Part shown: positions 16,028-24,363 of the stretch, in pieces
Layout of the letters: each line of letters starts with the position of its first letter
Numbering within the stretch: position 1 is the stretch's first letter
The notes under the pieces: generated by a model
Database searches by the model: none
Seen by the model: only the letters and a program-made list of their open reading frames with translations
What the model was told of the DNA's origin: nothing
Made by a program: the position numbers and the translations under genes
Assembly (NCBI GenBank): GCA_002254845.1
Contig: NKPT01000033.1
Location: forward strand, 1 to 38,596
Length of the DNA: 38,596 nt
Origin: Chloracidobacterium sp. CP2_5A
GTDB lineage: Bacteria; Acidobacteriota; Blastocatellia; Chloracidobacteriales; Chloracidobacteriaceae
Reading direction: 5' to 3'

Positions 16028-16129
16028 CGCGGCTAGGTTAGCCAATGCCCCCTAGGCATCGTCAATGTTTCTGTGTTCAGCTTGGTCTGGTAAAGAGAGC
16101 GAAAACTCCCAGAAGCGCCGAAACTCGCT

Positions 16130-17152
16130 ATGCGTTTGGTCATTCGCCCGTTTGCCATTGAACTCAAGGAGCCGTTCGCGCTCTCAGTCGGCAGCCGGAC
16201 GAGCACGCCGGCTGTTCTTGCGGAGCTCCATCACGCCGGACTCGTCGGCTACGGCGAAGTCGCCTTGCCGCCTTACTTGGGCTGGACGCAAGCCGCCGTT
16301 TGCCAAGCGCTGGAGCGGGTGGTCTGGCCGGATGACCCCGACCCGCTCAACCTGGACGCGCTGCTGACCGCCGCGGCCAGCGCGCTCGGCGACCTGCCGC
16401 CCGCGTTGGCCGCGCTGGACATCGCGCTGCATGACCTGTTTGGCAAGATTCTTGGGCAACCGCTTTATGCGCTCTGGGGCCTTGATCTCGCCCGGATTCC
16501 GCCAACGTCGCTCACGCTAAGTCTCGCCGCGCCGGAGGCGATCCAGCGCAAGGCGCGACAAGCGACCGAGTATGAGATCATCAAGCTCAAGCTGGGCGGG
16601 CCTGACGACCGAGCGCTGGTGGCCGCCGCGCGCGAGGCGACCGACCGACCGCTTTCGGTGGACGCTAACCAGGGCTGGCGCGACCGCGCGGCGGCGCTTG
16701 ACTTCATTCACTGGCTGGCTGAGCGAAACGTCCTGTTCGTGGAGCAACCCTTCCCGGCGCGTCGCCTGGATGATCATGCTTGGCTCGCCGAGCGCAGCCC
16801 GCTGCCCATCATCGGCGATGAAGCCATTCGCGGGATGGCGGACGTGATCGCGGCCCGCGGCGTCTATCATGGCGTCAACATCAAGCTGGCGAAGTGCGGC
16901 GGGTTGCGCGCCGCCCGCGCGATGTTGACCGTGGCGCGCGCGCTGGGCCTCAAAACCTTGATTGGCTGTATGACCGAAACTTCCTGCGCCGTGTCGGCGG
17001 CGGCGCATCTTTCGCCCCTGGCCGACTGGGCTGACTTGGACGGGGCGGCGCTCATCGCCAATGACCCCTTCACAGGCGCGCAGCTCATCGCGGGACGCCT
17101 GACGCCGCGGCCCGCGCCGGGCATCGGCGTTGAGCCAAGGGCGCCCGCCTGA
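16130..17152 (+). CDS. Enolase-superfamily dipeptide epimerase
   Basis: A 340-residue muconate-lactonizing-subgroup member of the enolase superfamily, most like L-Ala-D/L-Glu epimerase. The capping domain is about 1-115 and the barrel follows. Landmarks: KLKLGG (Lys152/Lys154), magnesium ligands Asp178 (VDANQGW), Glu205 (VEQPF) and Asp230 (GDEAI), the second catalytic Lys in IKLAKCGG (252-255) and GCMTETS near the C-terminus. Known relatives epimerise dipeptides from murein recycling; the specificity loop cannot be judged by eye. The neighbouring minus-strand M14 carboxypeptidase, six bases beyond its stop, would fit peptide turnover. No strong ribosome binding site precedes ATG 16130. Confidence 0.85.
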   Translation: MRLVIRPFAIELKEPFALSVGSRTSTPAVLAELHHAGLVGYGEVALPPYLGWTQAAVCQALERVVWPDDPDPLNLDALLTAAASALGDLPPALAALDIALHDLFGKILGQPLYALWGLDLARIPPTSLTLSLAAPEAIQRKARQATEYEIIKLKLGGPDDRALVAAAREATDRPLSVDANQGWRDRAAALDFIHWLAERNVLFVEQPFPARRLDDHAWLAERSPLPIIGDEAIRGMADVIAARGVYHGVNIKLAKCGGLRAARAMLTVARALGLKTLIGCMTETSCAVSAAAHLSPLADWADLDGAALIANDPFTGAQLIAGRLTPRPAPGIGVEPRAPA

Positions 17153-17157
17153 AACGC

Positions 17158-18351
17158 TCAGGACGGCTCGACAGGACGCGCCAGCGCGCGAAGGGCGTCC
17201 ACCTCGATCTCCGACTCGACGCGCAGGGCTTCCCCGCTGACGCGCTGTCCCGCGAGCGACCAGCGCTCGCCGGCTTCATAGTCGCGCAGGTCGCCGACAT
17301 CCATCACGCGCCCGCGAATGGCATCCGCCGGCAGCGGATGCCGGCCCGGAATGTCAACGGCAATGTCGGCGACAATCGAAGGGATGCCTTCGCCAAAATC
17401 GAGCGTCGCGTCCTCGAAGATCAGGTCATAGAAGTTACGGGTGTTGCTGGGCAGCGATTCATACGCTGAGGCTTCCAGCTCGTCGAATTCGTCGCCGGCA
17501 ATCGCGTGAAGCGCGCCAAGCAACATCATGGCGTTGAGCTTGCGCAGGTAGGCCTTGCCTGGGTCGTTTCGCCAGCCGCCTGACTCGACCAGGACGACGC
17601 TCGTTCCCCAGCCCTGCATGGCGTCGCCAAAGCTGCGCGGCTCGTAGGCGTCGTCAAAGCGCGCCATATATCCGGCAATATAGGGAGCGAGAAGGCTGAC
17701 CAGCGCCGCCGCCAGCCGCTTGGCCCGCCGCCGGGCGACATTGTCCTTGCCGGAAGCGTCATGCGCCGGGGCCAGAAACGCCATCGCCGTCAGCCGCCGA
17801 CTGTCCCCCACCGTGTAGCGCGGGTTTTGATCGTGCAGGTTGAAAGCGTAATCCGGGACGAAATCATCATGCGTCCGCTTGAGAATCCGGGCTTCCGGCG
17901 CGCGCAGATAGCGAGCGTCGCGGTTGAGGTCGATGCCCTGCGCGGTGCGGCGCTGGAAGGCTTCCGCGCCGTCCGGGTTGAGCATCGGGATGATGCACGC
18001 CTGCGTTTCCTTAAGGATGGTCGCCAGCGCGGGGTGCTGTCCGAAAGCGGCGAGCGCCGCCAGCAGGTCGAGCGCGGCCAGGGTTGCCGTCGGCTCATCG
18101 CCGTGCATTTGCGTCCACATCAGAATGCGCCGCCGGCCCTCGCCAAACGTCACGCGATGGATGGGTCGCCCGGCGGCGGACTTGCCGGCGAAGGTCACTT
18201 TGATTCGCTCGTCGCGCGCGGCGAGCTCCGCCAGATGCGTCGCCAGCTCGCTCGCCGTCAAGCGAGGCGTCGCCTCGCGAACGGCGTAGCGGTCATAATG
18301 GGCGCCAAGAAACTCCACTAGGGCGTGGGTCGCCGCAGATAAGCCCGACAT
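17158..18351 (-). CDS. M14-family zinc carboxypeptidase
   Basis: A 397-residue metallopeptidase of the carboxypeptidase A fold. Zinc ligands are His83 and Glu86 in MHGDEPTA and His173 in FNLHDQNP; the substrate-carboxylate residues are in GIDLNRD (Asn143/Arg144), and the general base is probably Glu256 in VLVESGGW. The core covers about 30-275 and a C-terminal beta domain of about 120 residues follows. No signal peptide is visible, so it may act inside the cell, for example on murein or other short peptides, in line with the convergent dipeptide epimerase gene. It starts 27 bases after the citrate synthase stop on the same strand, so the two are likely co-transcribed. Confidence 0.9.
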   Translation of the reverse strand: MSGLSAATHALVEFLGAHYDRYAVREATPRLTASELATHLAELAARDERIKVTFAGKSAAGRPIHRVTFGEGRRRILMWTQMHGDEPTATLAALDLLAALAAFGQHPALATILKETQACIIPMLNPDGAEAFQRRTAQGIDLNRDARYLRAPEARILKRTHDDFVPDYAFNLHDQNPRYTVGDSRRLTAMAFLAPAHDASGKDNVARRRAKRLAAALVSLLAPYIAGYMARFDDAYEPRSFGDAMQGWGTSVVLVESGGWRNDPGKAYLRKLNAMMLLGALHAIAGDEFDELEASAYESLPSNTRNFYDLIFEDATLDFGEGIPSIVADIAVDIPGRHPLPADAIRGRVMDVGDLRDYEAGERWSLAGQRVSGEALRVESEIEVDALRALARPVEPS

Positions 18352-18378
18352 GGCAGGCGCGCTCCTGTCTCTCGCGAC

Positions 18379-19506
18379 CTATCGCTCAGACATGGGGATG
18401 TATTCGGCCTTTTCCGCGCCGGTGTAAAGCGCCAGCGGGCGAATGAGCCGGTTGTCGCGCAACTGCTCAATGGTATGCGCCACCCAGCCTGAAATGCGGC
18501 TGCACGCGAAAATCGGCGTGAACAAATCCGCCGGGATGTTGAGCGTGTAAAAGACCGGGGCCGAGAAGAAATCCACGTTCGGGTAGAGCTTCTTTCGGGC
18601 GAAGACAAGCTGCTCAATGCGCTCGGCCATTTCGTACCACTTGGTATTGCCGACATCCTCGCCAAGCTGCTTGGCAAACTTGCGCAACACGGTCGCGCGC
18701 GGGTCCATGGCGCGATAGACCCGGTGGCCGAAGCCCATGACTTTCTTCTTGTTGGCGAACAGGTTATCCACATAGGCCTCGACCCTATCCAGCTCGCCAA
18801 TTTCGAGCAGCATTTCCAGCACCCGCTGATTGGCCCCGCCGTGGAGCGAGCCGGCTAGCGCGCCAATCGCGCCAGTCGCGGCGGCATGAACGTCGGAAAG
18901 CGTGGAGGCGATCACCCGCGCCGCAAAGGTGGAAGCGTTCAGCTCATGGTCGGCATGCAGGATAAGACACACGTCAAAGACGCGCGCGCTCGACGGATGC
19001 GGCTTCTCGCCGGTCAGCCCGTAGAGGAAGCTTTCCGCCATCGTCAGCGACGGGTCGGGGGCGACCGGCTCCAGCCCGCGCCGAATCCGGTCATAGGCGG
19101 TTGTCAGCGTGGTCATTTGCCCTAGAAGCCGCACCGCCTTGCGGATGTTGGCAGCGTCGCTGTTGTCGTGGCCGTCCGGATCGTAGGCTGAGAGCGCAGA
19201 AGTCGCCGTCCGCAGCGCCTCCATAGGCGTCGCGGTCGGCGGCAACGCGCGGAGCAGCGCGTAGATTTCCGCCGGCACGCCGCGCTCTGCCTGCACCTGC
19301 TTGATGAACGCCTCCAGCTCGGACTGTTTAGGCAAGTTGCCGAAGAGCAGAAAGTAGGCCGTTTCTTCAAACGTCGAGCGCTCGGCCAAGTCCTGAATAT
19401 CAATCCCGCGGTACGCTAGACGACCGGCCGCGCCATCGATGAAGCAAATGGAAGATTGCGCCGCCAACACGCCCTCCAGACCTTTGACAAAATCCTCGTG
19501 CGCCAT
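18379..19506 (-). CDS. gltA: Citrate synthase
   Basis: A 375-residue citrate synthase joining acetyl-CoA and oxaloacetate at the entry of the TCA cycle. The catalytic residues are visible: His222 in SLHGGAN, His261 in GFGHRVYR and Asp312 in NVDFFS; HADHELNAS is also conserved. It is of the short, dimeric bacterial type without the NADH-binding N-terminal extension of E. coli GltA, and a 2-methylcitrate synthase cannot be excluded by eye. ATG 19506 has AAGGAG 6 nt upstream, the best ribosome binding site nearby, which fits high expression. A candidate promoter lies at 19638-19667. Confidence 0.95.
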   Translation of the reverse strand: MAHEDFVKGLEGVLAAQSSICFIDGAAGRLAYRGIDIQDLAERSTFEETAYFLLFGNLPKQSELEAFIKQVQAERGVPAEIYALLRALPPTATPMEALRTATSALSAYDPDGHDNSDAANIRKAVRLLGQMTTLTTAYDRIRRGLEPVAPDPSLTMAESFLYGLTGEKPHPSSARVFDVCLILHADHELNASTFAARVIASTLSDVHAAATGAIGALAGSLHGGANQRVLEMLLEIGELDRVEAYVDNLFANKKKVMGFGHRVYRAMDPRATVLRKFAKQLGEDVGNTKWYEMAERIEQLVFARKKLYPNVDFFSAPVFYTLNIPADLFTPIFACSRISGWVAHTIEQLRDNRLIRPLALYTGAEKAEYIPMSER

Positions 19507-19637
19507 GTCCGCTCCTTATGGAGAGTGAGATAGTAGTCCGCGCGGCTGAACGCCGCTATGTCTCGCAACTCAACCCGACCGAAGGGGGAGATTTGAACTT
19601 ATTGATTCCGGTGGCGGGCCGATGCTGAAGTGTGCGA

Positions 19638-19667
19638 ACCATAACAAAGGCCCATGCAGGCGGTCAA
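19638..19667 (-). promoter_or_regulatory. Candidate sigma-70-type promoter for citrate synthase
   Basis: On the minus strand TTGACC (19667-19662), an 18-base spacer, then TATGGT (19643-19638). The -35 box overlaps the stop codon of the heptose kinase gene, and the predicted transcript would carry a leader of about 125 bases to the citrate synthase ATG. Prediction by eye only. Confidence 0.4.
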
Positions 19668-20665
19668 CGCGCCGGCCGGCGGGCGGCGCGCAACTGTCCA
19701 GCCAACAGCTCATCGGGGCGGGCCGTCGCCGTGCCGAGCTTGCCGACGACCACCCCGGCGGCGCGATTGGCAAGCGCCGCGGCTTGGCGCAGCGGCAGCC
19801 CAACGCTCAGGCCCAGCGTCAGCGTCGCCAGCACGGTGTCGCCCGCCCCGGTGACATCATAGACCTCGCGCGCCGCGGCCGGAATGTGGCGCAGGCGGCC
19901 GCCGGTCGCTTCGTAGAGCGTCATGCCGGCTTCGCCGCGCGTCACGAGGATATGGGCGTCGCCGAGCATCGCCGACAGACGCCGACAAACCCCGCCGAGC
20001 GAAGCGTCATCCGTGATGGGCATCTGGGCGACGGCGGCGGCTTCGTGGTGATTGGGCGTGACCACGGTCACGGGCTGGTAGCGAGCGAAGCGCGCGGGCT
20101 TGGGGTCGAGCGCGACTGGCAGTCCGCGCCGGCGCGCCGCCGCGAGCGCCTGCCGGAGAACGCGCGGCGTCAGAGCGCCTTTGTCATAATCTGAAACGGC
20201 GACCGCCGCGACTTGCGGAAGCCAGTCCTCGACTTTGGCGACAATCGCGGCTTCAACGGATTCAGGGATGGGCTGCCGGGATTCGCGGTCAAAGCGGGCC
20301 ATCTGGTGAGCGTTGACCATGACGCGCGTTTTGCGCGTGGTCGGGCGGCCGGCGTCCGTGACCAGCCCGTGCCATTCGAGGTGCCACCGCAGCATGGCGT
20401 CGCGCAGGTGTTCGGCGGCCAGGTCGTCCCCAACGACGCCGACGACAAGCGGCACGCCGCCGAGCGCGCGGATATTGGCGGCGACATTGGCCGCGCCGCC
20501 CAAAACGTAGCTTTCACGCTCAATTTCAACCACTGGAACGGGCGCTTCGGGGGCGATGCGGCGGGCGCTGCCCCAAAAGAATTCGTCGAGCATGACATCG
20601 CCCAACACAAGGATGCGCTGTCCGGCCATGGCGGCGACAGCTTGTTCGCGTTCACGCTGGTTCAT
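19664..20665 (-). CDS. rfaE1: D-glycero-beta-D-manno-heptose-7-phosphate kinase (RfaE1/HldE kinase domain)
   Basis: A 333-residue PfkB-family sugar kinase matching the kinase half of HldE. It phosphorylates heptose 7-phosphate at C1 for ADP-heptose and LPS inner core synthesis. Landmarks: VLGDVMLDEFFWG near the N-terminus, RIAPEAPVPVVE, GGAANVAANIRALGG, SDYDKGAL, DPKPARFARY and the catalytic GAGDT anion hole near the C-terminus. The cytidylyltransferase half of HldE is not fused here, so a separate RfaE2 should exist elsewhere. ATG 20665 was chosen because the family begins about there; an in-frame start 210 bases further upstream would add a Pro/Arg-rich stretch with no likeness. This gene is the best evidence in the window for a Gram-negative, LPS-bearing cell. 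Confidence 0.92.
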   Translation of the reverse strand: MNQREREQAVAAMAGQRILVLGDVMLDEFFWGSARRIAPEAPVPVVEIERESYVLGGAANVAANIRALGGVPLVVGVVGDDLAAEHLRDAMLRWHLEWHGLVTDAGRPTTRKTRVMVNAHQMARFDRESRQPIPESVEAAIVAKVEDWLPQVAAVAVSDYDKGALTPRVLRQALAAARRRGLPVALDPKPARFARYQPVTVVTPNHHEAAAVAQMPITDDASLGGVCRRLSAMLGDAHILVTRGEAGMTLYEATGGRLRHIPAAAREVYDVTGAGDTVLATLTLGLSVGLPLRQAAALANRAAGVVVGKLGTATARPDELLAGQLRAARRPAR

Positions 20666-21265
20666 TTGGATGGCGCGCCTTGGGCGCGCAGCCTTGAGCC
20701 GGCGACCTGGCGCTGGCGGAGTTGGCAAACCTGAAAAACGCCGGGCGCGGCCGTCATTTCCCGGGGCGGCCAAGTCTGATGAAGTCGGCAAAGCGTCGTC
20801 AACCGCGCGCGGGATGCGATCGAGCCGCTTTGGCCATGGCCTAGCCGGCGGCTCCCCGCGCCTTTTGCAGGTCAAATCTATGGCTGGGTCGAAGCGCGGA
20901 CGTTAGGAACGGTCGTTCCTCCGCCGCTCGCCGGGCAAGCCTTTGCCGCAGCGGGCCGACCTGCTCAAATCACTCCAAAGATTCGTTTCCGGCCGAGCCC
21001 TCGATGACCGCCACGGATTCCTGGCTTTCATCACGCGATTTTTCCTGTGCAAACCCTCGTTGAAGCTCGTATCAACCCGAATCCTTCCGCCACGCCCGCC
21101 CTTCCGCCAGGCGCGCAGGCGCTCCGGCTTCAGGGTGACGCTGACACTTCCGTCGCTCGGCGAGTCAGCGGCAACGGAACGGACCGACTTGCGACGAAGC
21201 GCCGGTCAAGCGCGCCGCTCGGCCGTCAGCGCTTTTTTCCACTCAGGCTGCCTCCGTTGGACGCG
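20666..21265. other. About 600 bases without a supportable gene
   Basis: This stretch lies between the heptose kinase start and the methyltransferase stop, both on the minus strand. Open frames exist on both strands but are Arg/Pro/Ser-rich, lack ribosome binding sites and resemble no family I know. The only structure I see is the palindrome at 20905-20920. It must contain the promoter for the heptose kinase gene. A decayed gene or an untranslated RNA is possible. Confidence 0.5.
20905..20920. promoter_or_regulatory. Palindrome, possible operator
   Basis: AGGAACGGTCGTTCCT: seven-base arms AGGAACG and CGTTCCT with a two-base centre. It lies 240 bases upstream of the heptose kinase start in the gene-free stretch. 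The size and symmetry fit a dimeric repressor site; nothing further supports it. Confidence 0.35.
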
Positions 21266-21835
21266 TCACCGCCGCCACAGCCACAGCGCGCCCAGCGCCA
21301 GAAAGACGCCCGCCAACCCCAGCGCCGCCCGATATTCGCGGTGGCGCAGGTAAAGCCGCGCGTCAAATCCATCGCGCCACGCCGCCCCAAGGCGACGCCA
21401 ACTCGGCCAAAACAACGGCGTCCGGGCGGCGTACGCCGGGTAGTCTTCCGGGAAAAGCCGGCGCAGGTGAGCCTCCTCAGCGCGCATCACAGGCCAGTAA
21501 ACGCCGACAAACAGCGCGCCGGTCAGCAGCGCCAGCGGCCACGGCGCGGCCGCCGTCAGACATCCGACCGTCATCAGCCAACTCCCCAAATACAGCGGAT
21601 TGCGCGTCAAGCGGTAAGGCCCCTGCACAGTTAGTTTCTCATCCTTACGTAAATGCCCGGTCGCCCAGGCGCGCAGCGCCGCGCCCGCGCCGCCAATCAG
21701 CGCGCCGACGGCCATCCAGGCGGGCGACGGCCGCGCCGTGACGAGAAACCCCGCCGCGACGACAAATCCCAGCGGCACGCGCGCCCGCTGCGCCCACGAC
21801 CGCGCCCGCAACCGCCAAGTCGCCTCCTGCGCCAT
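21266..21835 (-). CDS. Isoprenylcysteine carboxyl methyltransferase-family membrane protein
   Basis: A 189-residue integral membrane protein of the ICMT/PEMT-like methyltransferase family. Hydrophobic segments lie at about 22-36, 40-58 and 87-112, with a final one at 170-187. The SAM-binding signature is GPYRLTRNPLYLGSW near residue 72-86, followed by the EEAHLRRLFPEDYPAYAART motif of the family. Bacterial members methylate unknown, probably isoprenoid or lipid, substrates at the inner membrane. The Cys-CaaX protein substrate of the eukaryotic enzyme does not apply. It begins 15 bases after the trpS stop, in a probable operon; an eight-C run on the coding strand occupies most of that gap and obscures any ribosome binding site. 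Confidence 0.82.
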   Translation of the reverse strand: MAQEATWRLRARSWAQRARVPLGFVVAAGFLVTARPSPAWMAVGALIGGAGAALRAWATGHLRKDEKLTVQGPYRLTRNPLYLGSWLMTVGCLTAAAPWPLALLTGALFVGVYWPVMRAEEAHLRRLFPEDYPAYAARTPLFWPSWRRLGAAWRDGFDARLYLRHREYRAALGLAGVFLALGALWLWRR

Positions 21836-21850
21836 GGTCGTTGGGGGGGG

Positions 21851-22825
21851 CTACGCGACGCCGCAGGCGCGACGCGCAGCGTCAATCGTCGCCATGGCTT
21901 CCCGCCGCGCGCGGGCCGCGCCGGCGCGCAGCACGTCTTCAAGGTCGTCGGGCCGCGCCAAAAGCTCGCGGTAGCGCTCGCGCGCCGGGCCGAACCGCTC
22001 CTGCAGCTTGACCAGCAACGCCTTCTTCGCCTCGCCGTAGCCGTACCCGCCCGCGCGAAAAGCCTCCGCCATCGCCGTCGTCTCTTCGGGCGACGCCGCC
22101 AAGGCGTAAAGCTGAAAAATCGCGTTCTTGGTCGGATCCTTCGGCGCCGCGACCGGGGCGGAGTCGGTCACAATGCCCATAACGGCTTTCTTGAGCGCCG
22201 CGTCGGTGGCGAACAGCTCAATCGTGTTGCCATAGGATTTGCTCATCTTCTGCCCGTCCGTGCCGGGCACGACGCTCGCCTCCTCGCTAACGCGCGCCTC
22301 CGGCAATACAAAGACCTCGCCGTAGGCGTGGTTGAAGTAGCCCGCCATATCGCGCGTCATTTCGACGTGCTGGGCTTGGTCGGCCCCGACCGGCACGACG
22401 TTCGAGCGGTAGGCCAGAATGTCCGCCGCCATCAGCACCGGGTAGTAAAACAGCCCGACCTTGGCGGGGATGCCGCGCGCGACTTTGTCCTTGTAAGCAT
22501 GCGCTCGCTCCAGCAAGCCCATCCCCGTCACCGTCGCCAGCAGCCATGCGAGCTCGTGGAGTTCGGGAATGTCCGACTGCCGAAACAGCGCGGCGCGCTG
22601 CGGGTCAAGTCCCAGCGCCAGATAGGTCGCGGCGACGTCGCGCGTCAATTCGCGCAGCCGAGCCGCGTCGTTGAGCGTCGTCAGCGCATGGTAGTTGGCG
22701 ATGAAGTAGAACGCCTCGCCCTCGCTCTGGAGCGCAATGTGCTGCGCAATCGCGCCAAAGTAGTTGCCAAGGTGTAGCTTGCCGGAAGGCTGGATGCCGG
22801 AAAGAAAACGAATCGCTTGTGTCAT
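21851..22825 (-). CDS. trpS: Tryptophan--tRNA ligase
   Basis: A 324-residue class I aminoacyl-tRNA synthetase that charges tRNA-Trp. The HIGH-like motif is PSGKLHLGN at residues 13-21 and KMSKS is at 193-197. GADQAQHVEMTRD, which lines the tryptophan pocket, is conserved. Length is typical of bacterial TrpRS. ATG 22825 fits the conserved start (RFLSGIQPSG) although no clear ribosome binding site precedes it. I searched the 137-base leader for a T-box or a leader peptide with tandem Trp codons and saw neither. Confidence 0.96.
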   Translation of the reverse strand: MTQAIRFLSGIQPSGKLHLGNYFGAIAQHIALQSEGEAFYFIANYHALTTLNDAARLRELTRDVAATYLALGLDPQRAALFRQSDIPELHELAWLLATVTGMGLLERAHAYKDKVARGIPAKVGLFYYPVLMAADILAYRSNVVPVGADQAQHVEMTRDMAGYFNHAYGEVFVLPEARVSEEASVVPGTDGQKMSKSYGNTIELFATDAALKKAVMGIVTDSAPVAAPKDPTKNAIFQLYALAASPEETTAMAEAFRAGGYGYGEAKKALLVKLQERFGPARERYRELLARPDDLEDVLRAGAARARREAMATIDAARRACGVA

Positions 22826-22962
22826 CGGGTTAGTCTTGGCTTAGCTCTATTGATTTGGCAAGCGCGCCCGTCCGCGGTCCGACAGGCAGACCCGGAGACT
22901 GCGCAAGTCAACCGCCTGCGATTCAGGCCAAGCCGTCTCCAGCTTGTGTTTTTATCGTATCT

Positions 22963-24282
22963 TTAGGTCGCTTCCACGAAATCGAGCGCCTTGCCGTGAG
23001 ATTCTTCCAGGAGCGCCAGCGCCAGGTAGGCCAGCAACGTACAGCCAACGCCGACGACCAAGGCGCTGTAAAGCAACCCCAGCGCCGTGTGATGCGCGAG
23101 CCACTGAAGCGCCAGCGTCAGCGGCACAACCGACGCCCGGACGAAGTTCGGCGCGCTGGTGGCGACTGTGGCGCGCAAGTTCGTGCCGAACTGCTCGGCG
23201 GCGATAGTAATGAACACTGCCCAGTAGCCGGCCGCGACGCCCAGCGCGAAGCACAGCGCGTAAAAATACGCCTGCGACGCGCCGCGCGAGGCGACGTAGA
23301 CGCACGTCAGCGCCAGCGTCAGCGTCTGGAAAGCGAACACCACCCGCTTGCGGCTCTGAAAATACTGGCTCAACAGCCCGCTGGCCAAATCTCCGACGAC
23401 CAGCCCGGCGTAGGCGTACTTGATGGCGTCACCCGCCGTCACGCCTGGAATGCCAAGCTCGCGCGACAGTTCCGGCGACAGCGTAATCAAAATCCCAATG
23501 GCGAACCACAGCGGCACGCCGATCAAAATCGAGCAAAAAAAGCGCCGGAAGCGGTCGGCGCTGGTGAATAGCGCGAAGAAGTCGCCGCGCGACACCCCTT
23601 GCCGCTCAAGGGCGTGAAACATTTTGGATTCGAGCAGCGTGGCGCGCATCGCCAGCAGGAGAAAGCCCAGCATGCCGCCGGTCATGTAGGCGACCTGCCA
23701 CGAAAAGTGCTTGCCGACCGTCGCGGCGACCACCGCGCCGGAAACGCCGACGCCGGCGACAATCGCCGTGCCGTAGCCGCGCAGCTCCTTCGGCAAGCTT
23801 TCGCTTACGAGCGTCACCGCCGCGCCAAGCTCGCCGGCCAGCCCGACGCCCGCCAAAAAGCGCAACGCGACGTAGAGCTGAAACGGCGTCATGCCCCCCG
23901 GCAGCAGCCCCGCCAGCTCAAGGATGAAGGCGTTCGCGAAGTTGGCGACCGAGTAGAGCAAAATCGAGCCAAACAGCACCGAGCGCCGCCCGCGCTTGTC
24001 GCCCAGCACGCCCCACAGCACGCCGCCGATGAGCAGCCCGATCATCTGTACGTCGAGCAGGAGAATGCCGTCGTCGAGGAGGCGCTGGCCGCTGAGGCCG
24101 AGCGCCTGCAAGCTCGGCACGCGAACGATGCCGAACAACAGCAAGTCGTAAATGTCCACGAAGTAGCCCAGCGCCGAGATGATGACCGTCGCCGAACAGA
24201 GCGGCGCGAAGCGTTCGGGAATGAGAGCGCGCATAGAAACCGGCAAGTCGCGGGCAGTTGAAGCTTGGCGTTCGCCAAGCAT
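22963..24282 (-). CDS. Major facilitator superfamily transporter
   Basis: A 439-residue inner-membrane protein with about twelve hydrophobic segments. The MFS loop 2-3 signature is present as GDKRGRRSVLFG and a second acid-basic loop, FRFLAGVGLAGELG, matches motif of the metabolite:proton symporter (sugar porter-like, MHS) family. Substrate cannot be told; relatives carry organic acids, sugars or osmolytes. Two starts are plausible: ATG 24282 and ATG 24234, which removes 16 residues before the first membrane segment; neither has a ribosome binding site. It sits 137 bases upstream of trpS on the same strand with no obvious functional link. Confidence 0.85.
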   Translation of the reverse strand: MLGERQASTARDLPVSMRALIPERFAPLCSATVIISALGYFVDIYDLLLFGIVRVPSLQALGLSGQRLLDDGILLLDVQMIGLLIGGVLWGVLGDKRGRRSVLFGSILLYSVANFANAFILELAGLLPGGMTPFQLYVALRFLAGVGLAGELGAAVTLVSESLPKELRGYGTAIVAGVGVSGAVVAATVGKHFSWQVAYMTGGMLGFLLLAMRATLLESKMFHALERQGVSRGDFFALFTSADRFRRFFCSILIGVPLWFAIGILITLSPELSRELGIPGVTAGDAIKYAYAGLVVGDLASGLLSQYFQSRKRVVFAFQTLTLALTCVYVASRGASQAYFYALCFALGVAAGYWAVFITIAAEQFGTNLRATVATSAPNFVRASVVPLTLALQWLAHHTALGLLYSALVVGVGCTLLAYLALALLEESHGKALDFVEAT

Positions 24283-24363
24283 AGCCGAAACGCGGCGTCC
24301 GGCGCACCGGAAGGTTTGGGACGACCCGCCGTCCTCGACAACCTGAAAAGCGCGGAGGCGACG

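Noticed and set aside
20943-21634. Plus-strand open frames of 136 and 195 codons over the gap and the methyltransferase gene
   Set aside because: Arg/Pro-rich translation, no ribosome binding site, and they run antisense to the clearly recognisable methyltransferase.
22826-22962. T-box or tryptophan attenuator in front of trpS
   Set aside because: No T-box-like GGUGGNA motif, tandem Trp codons or terminator-antiterminator pair seen.
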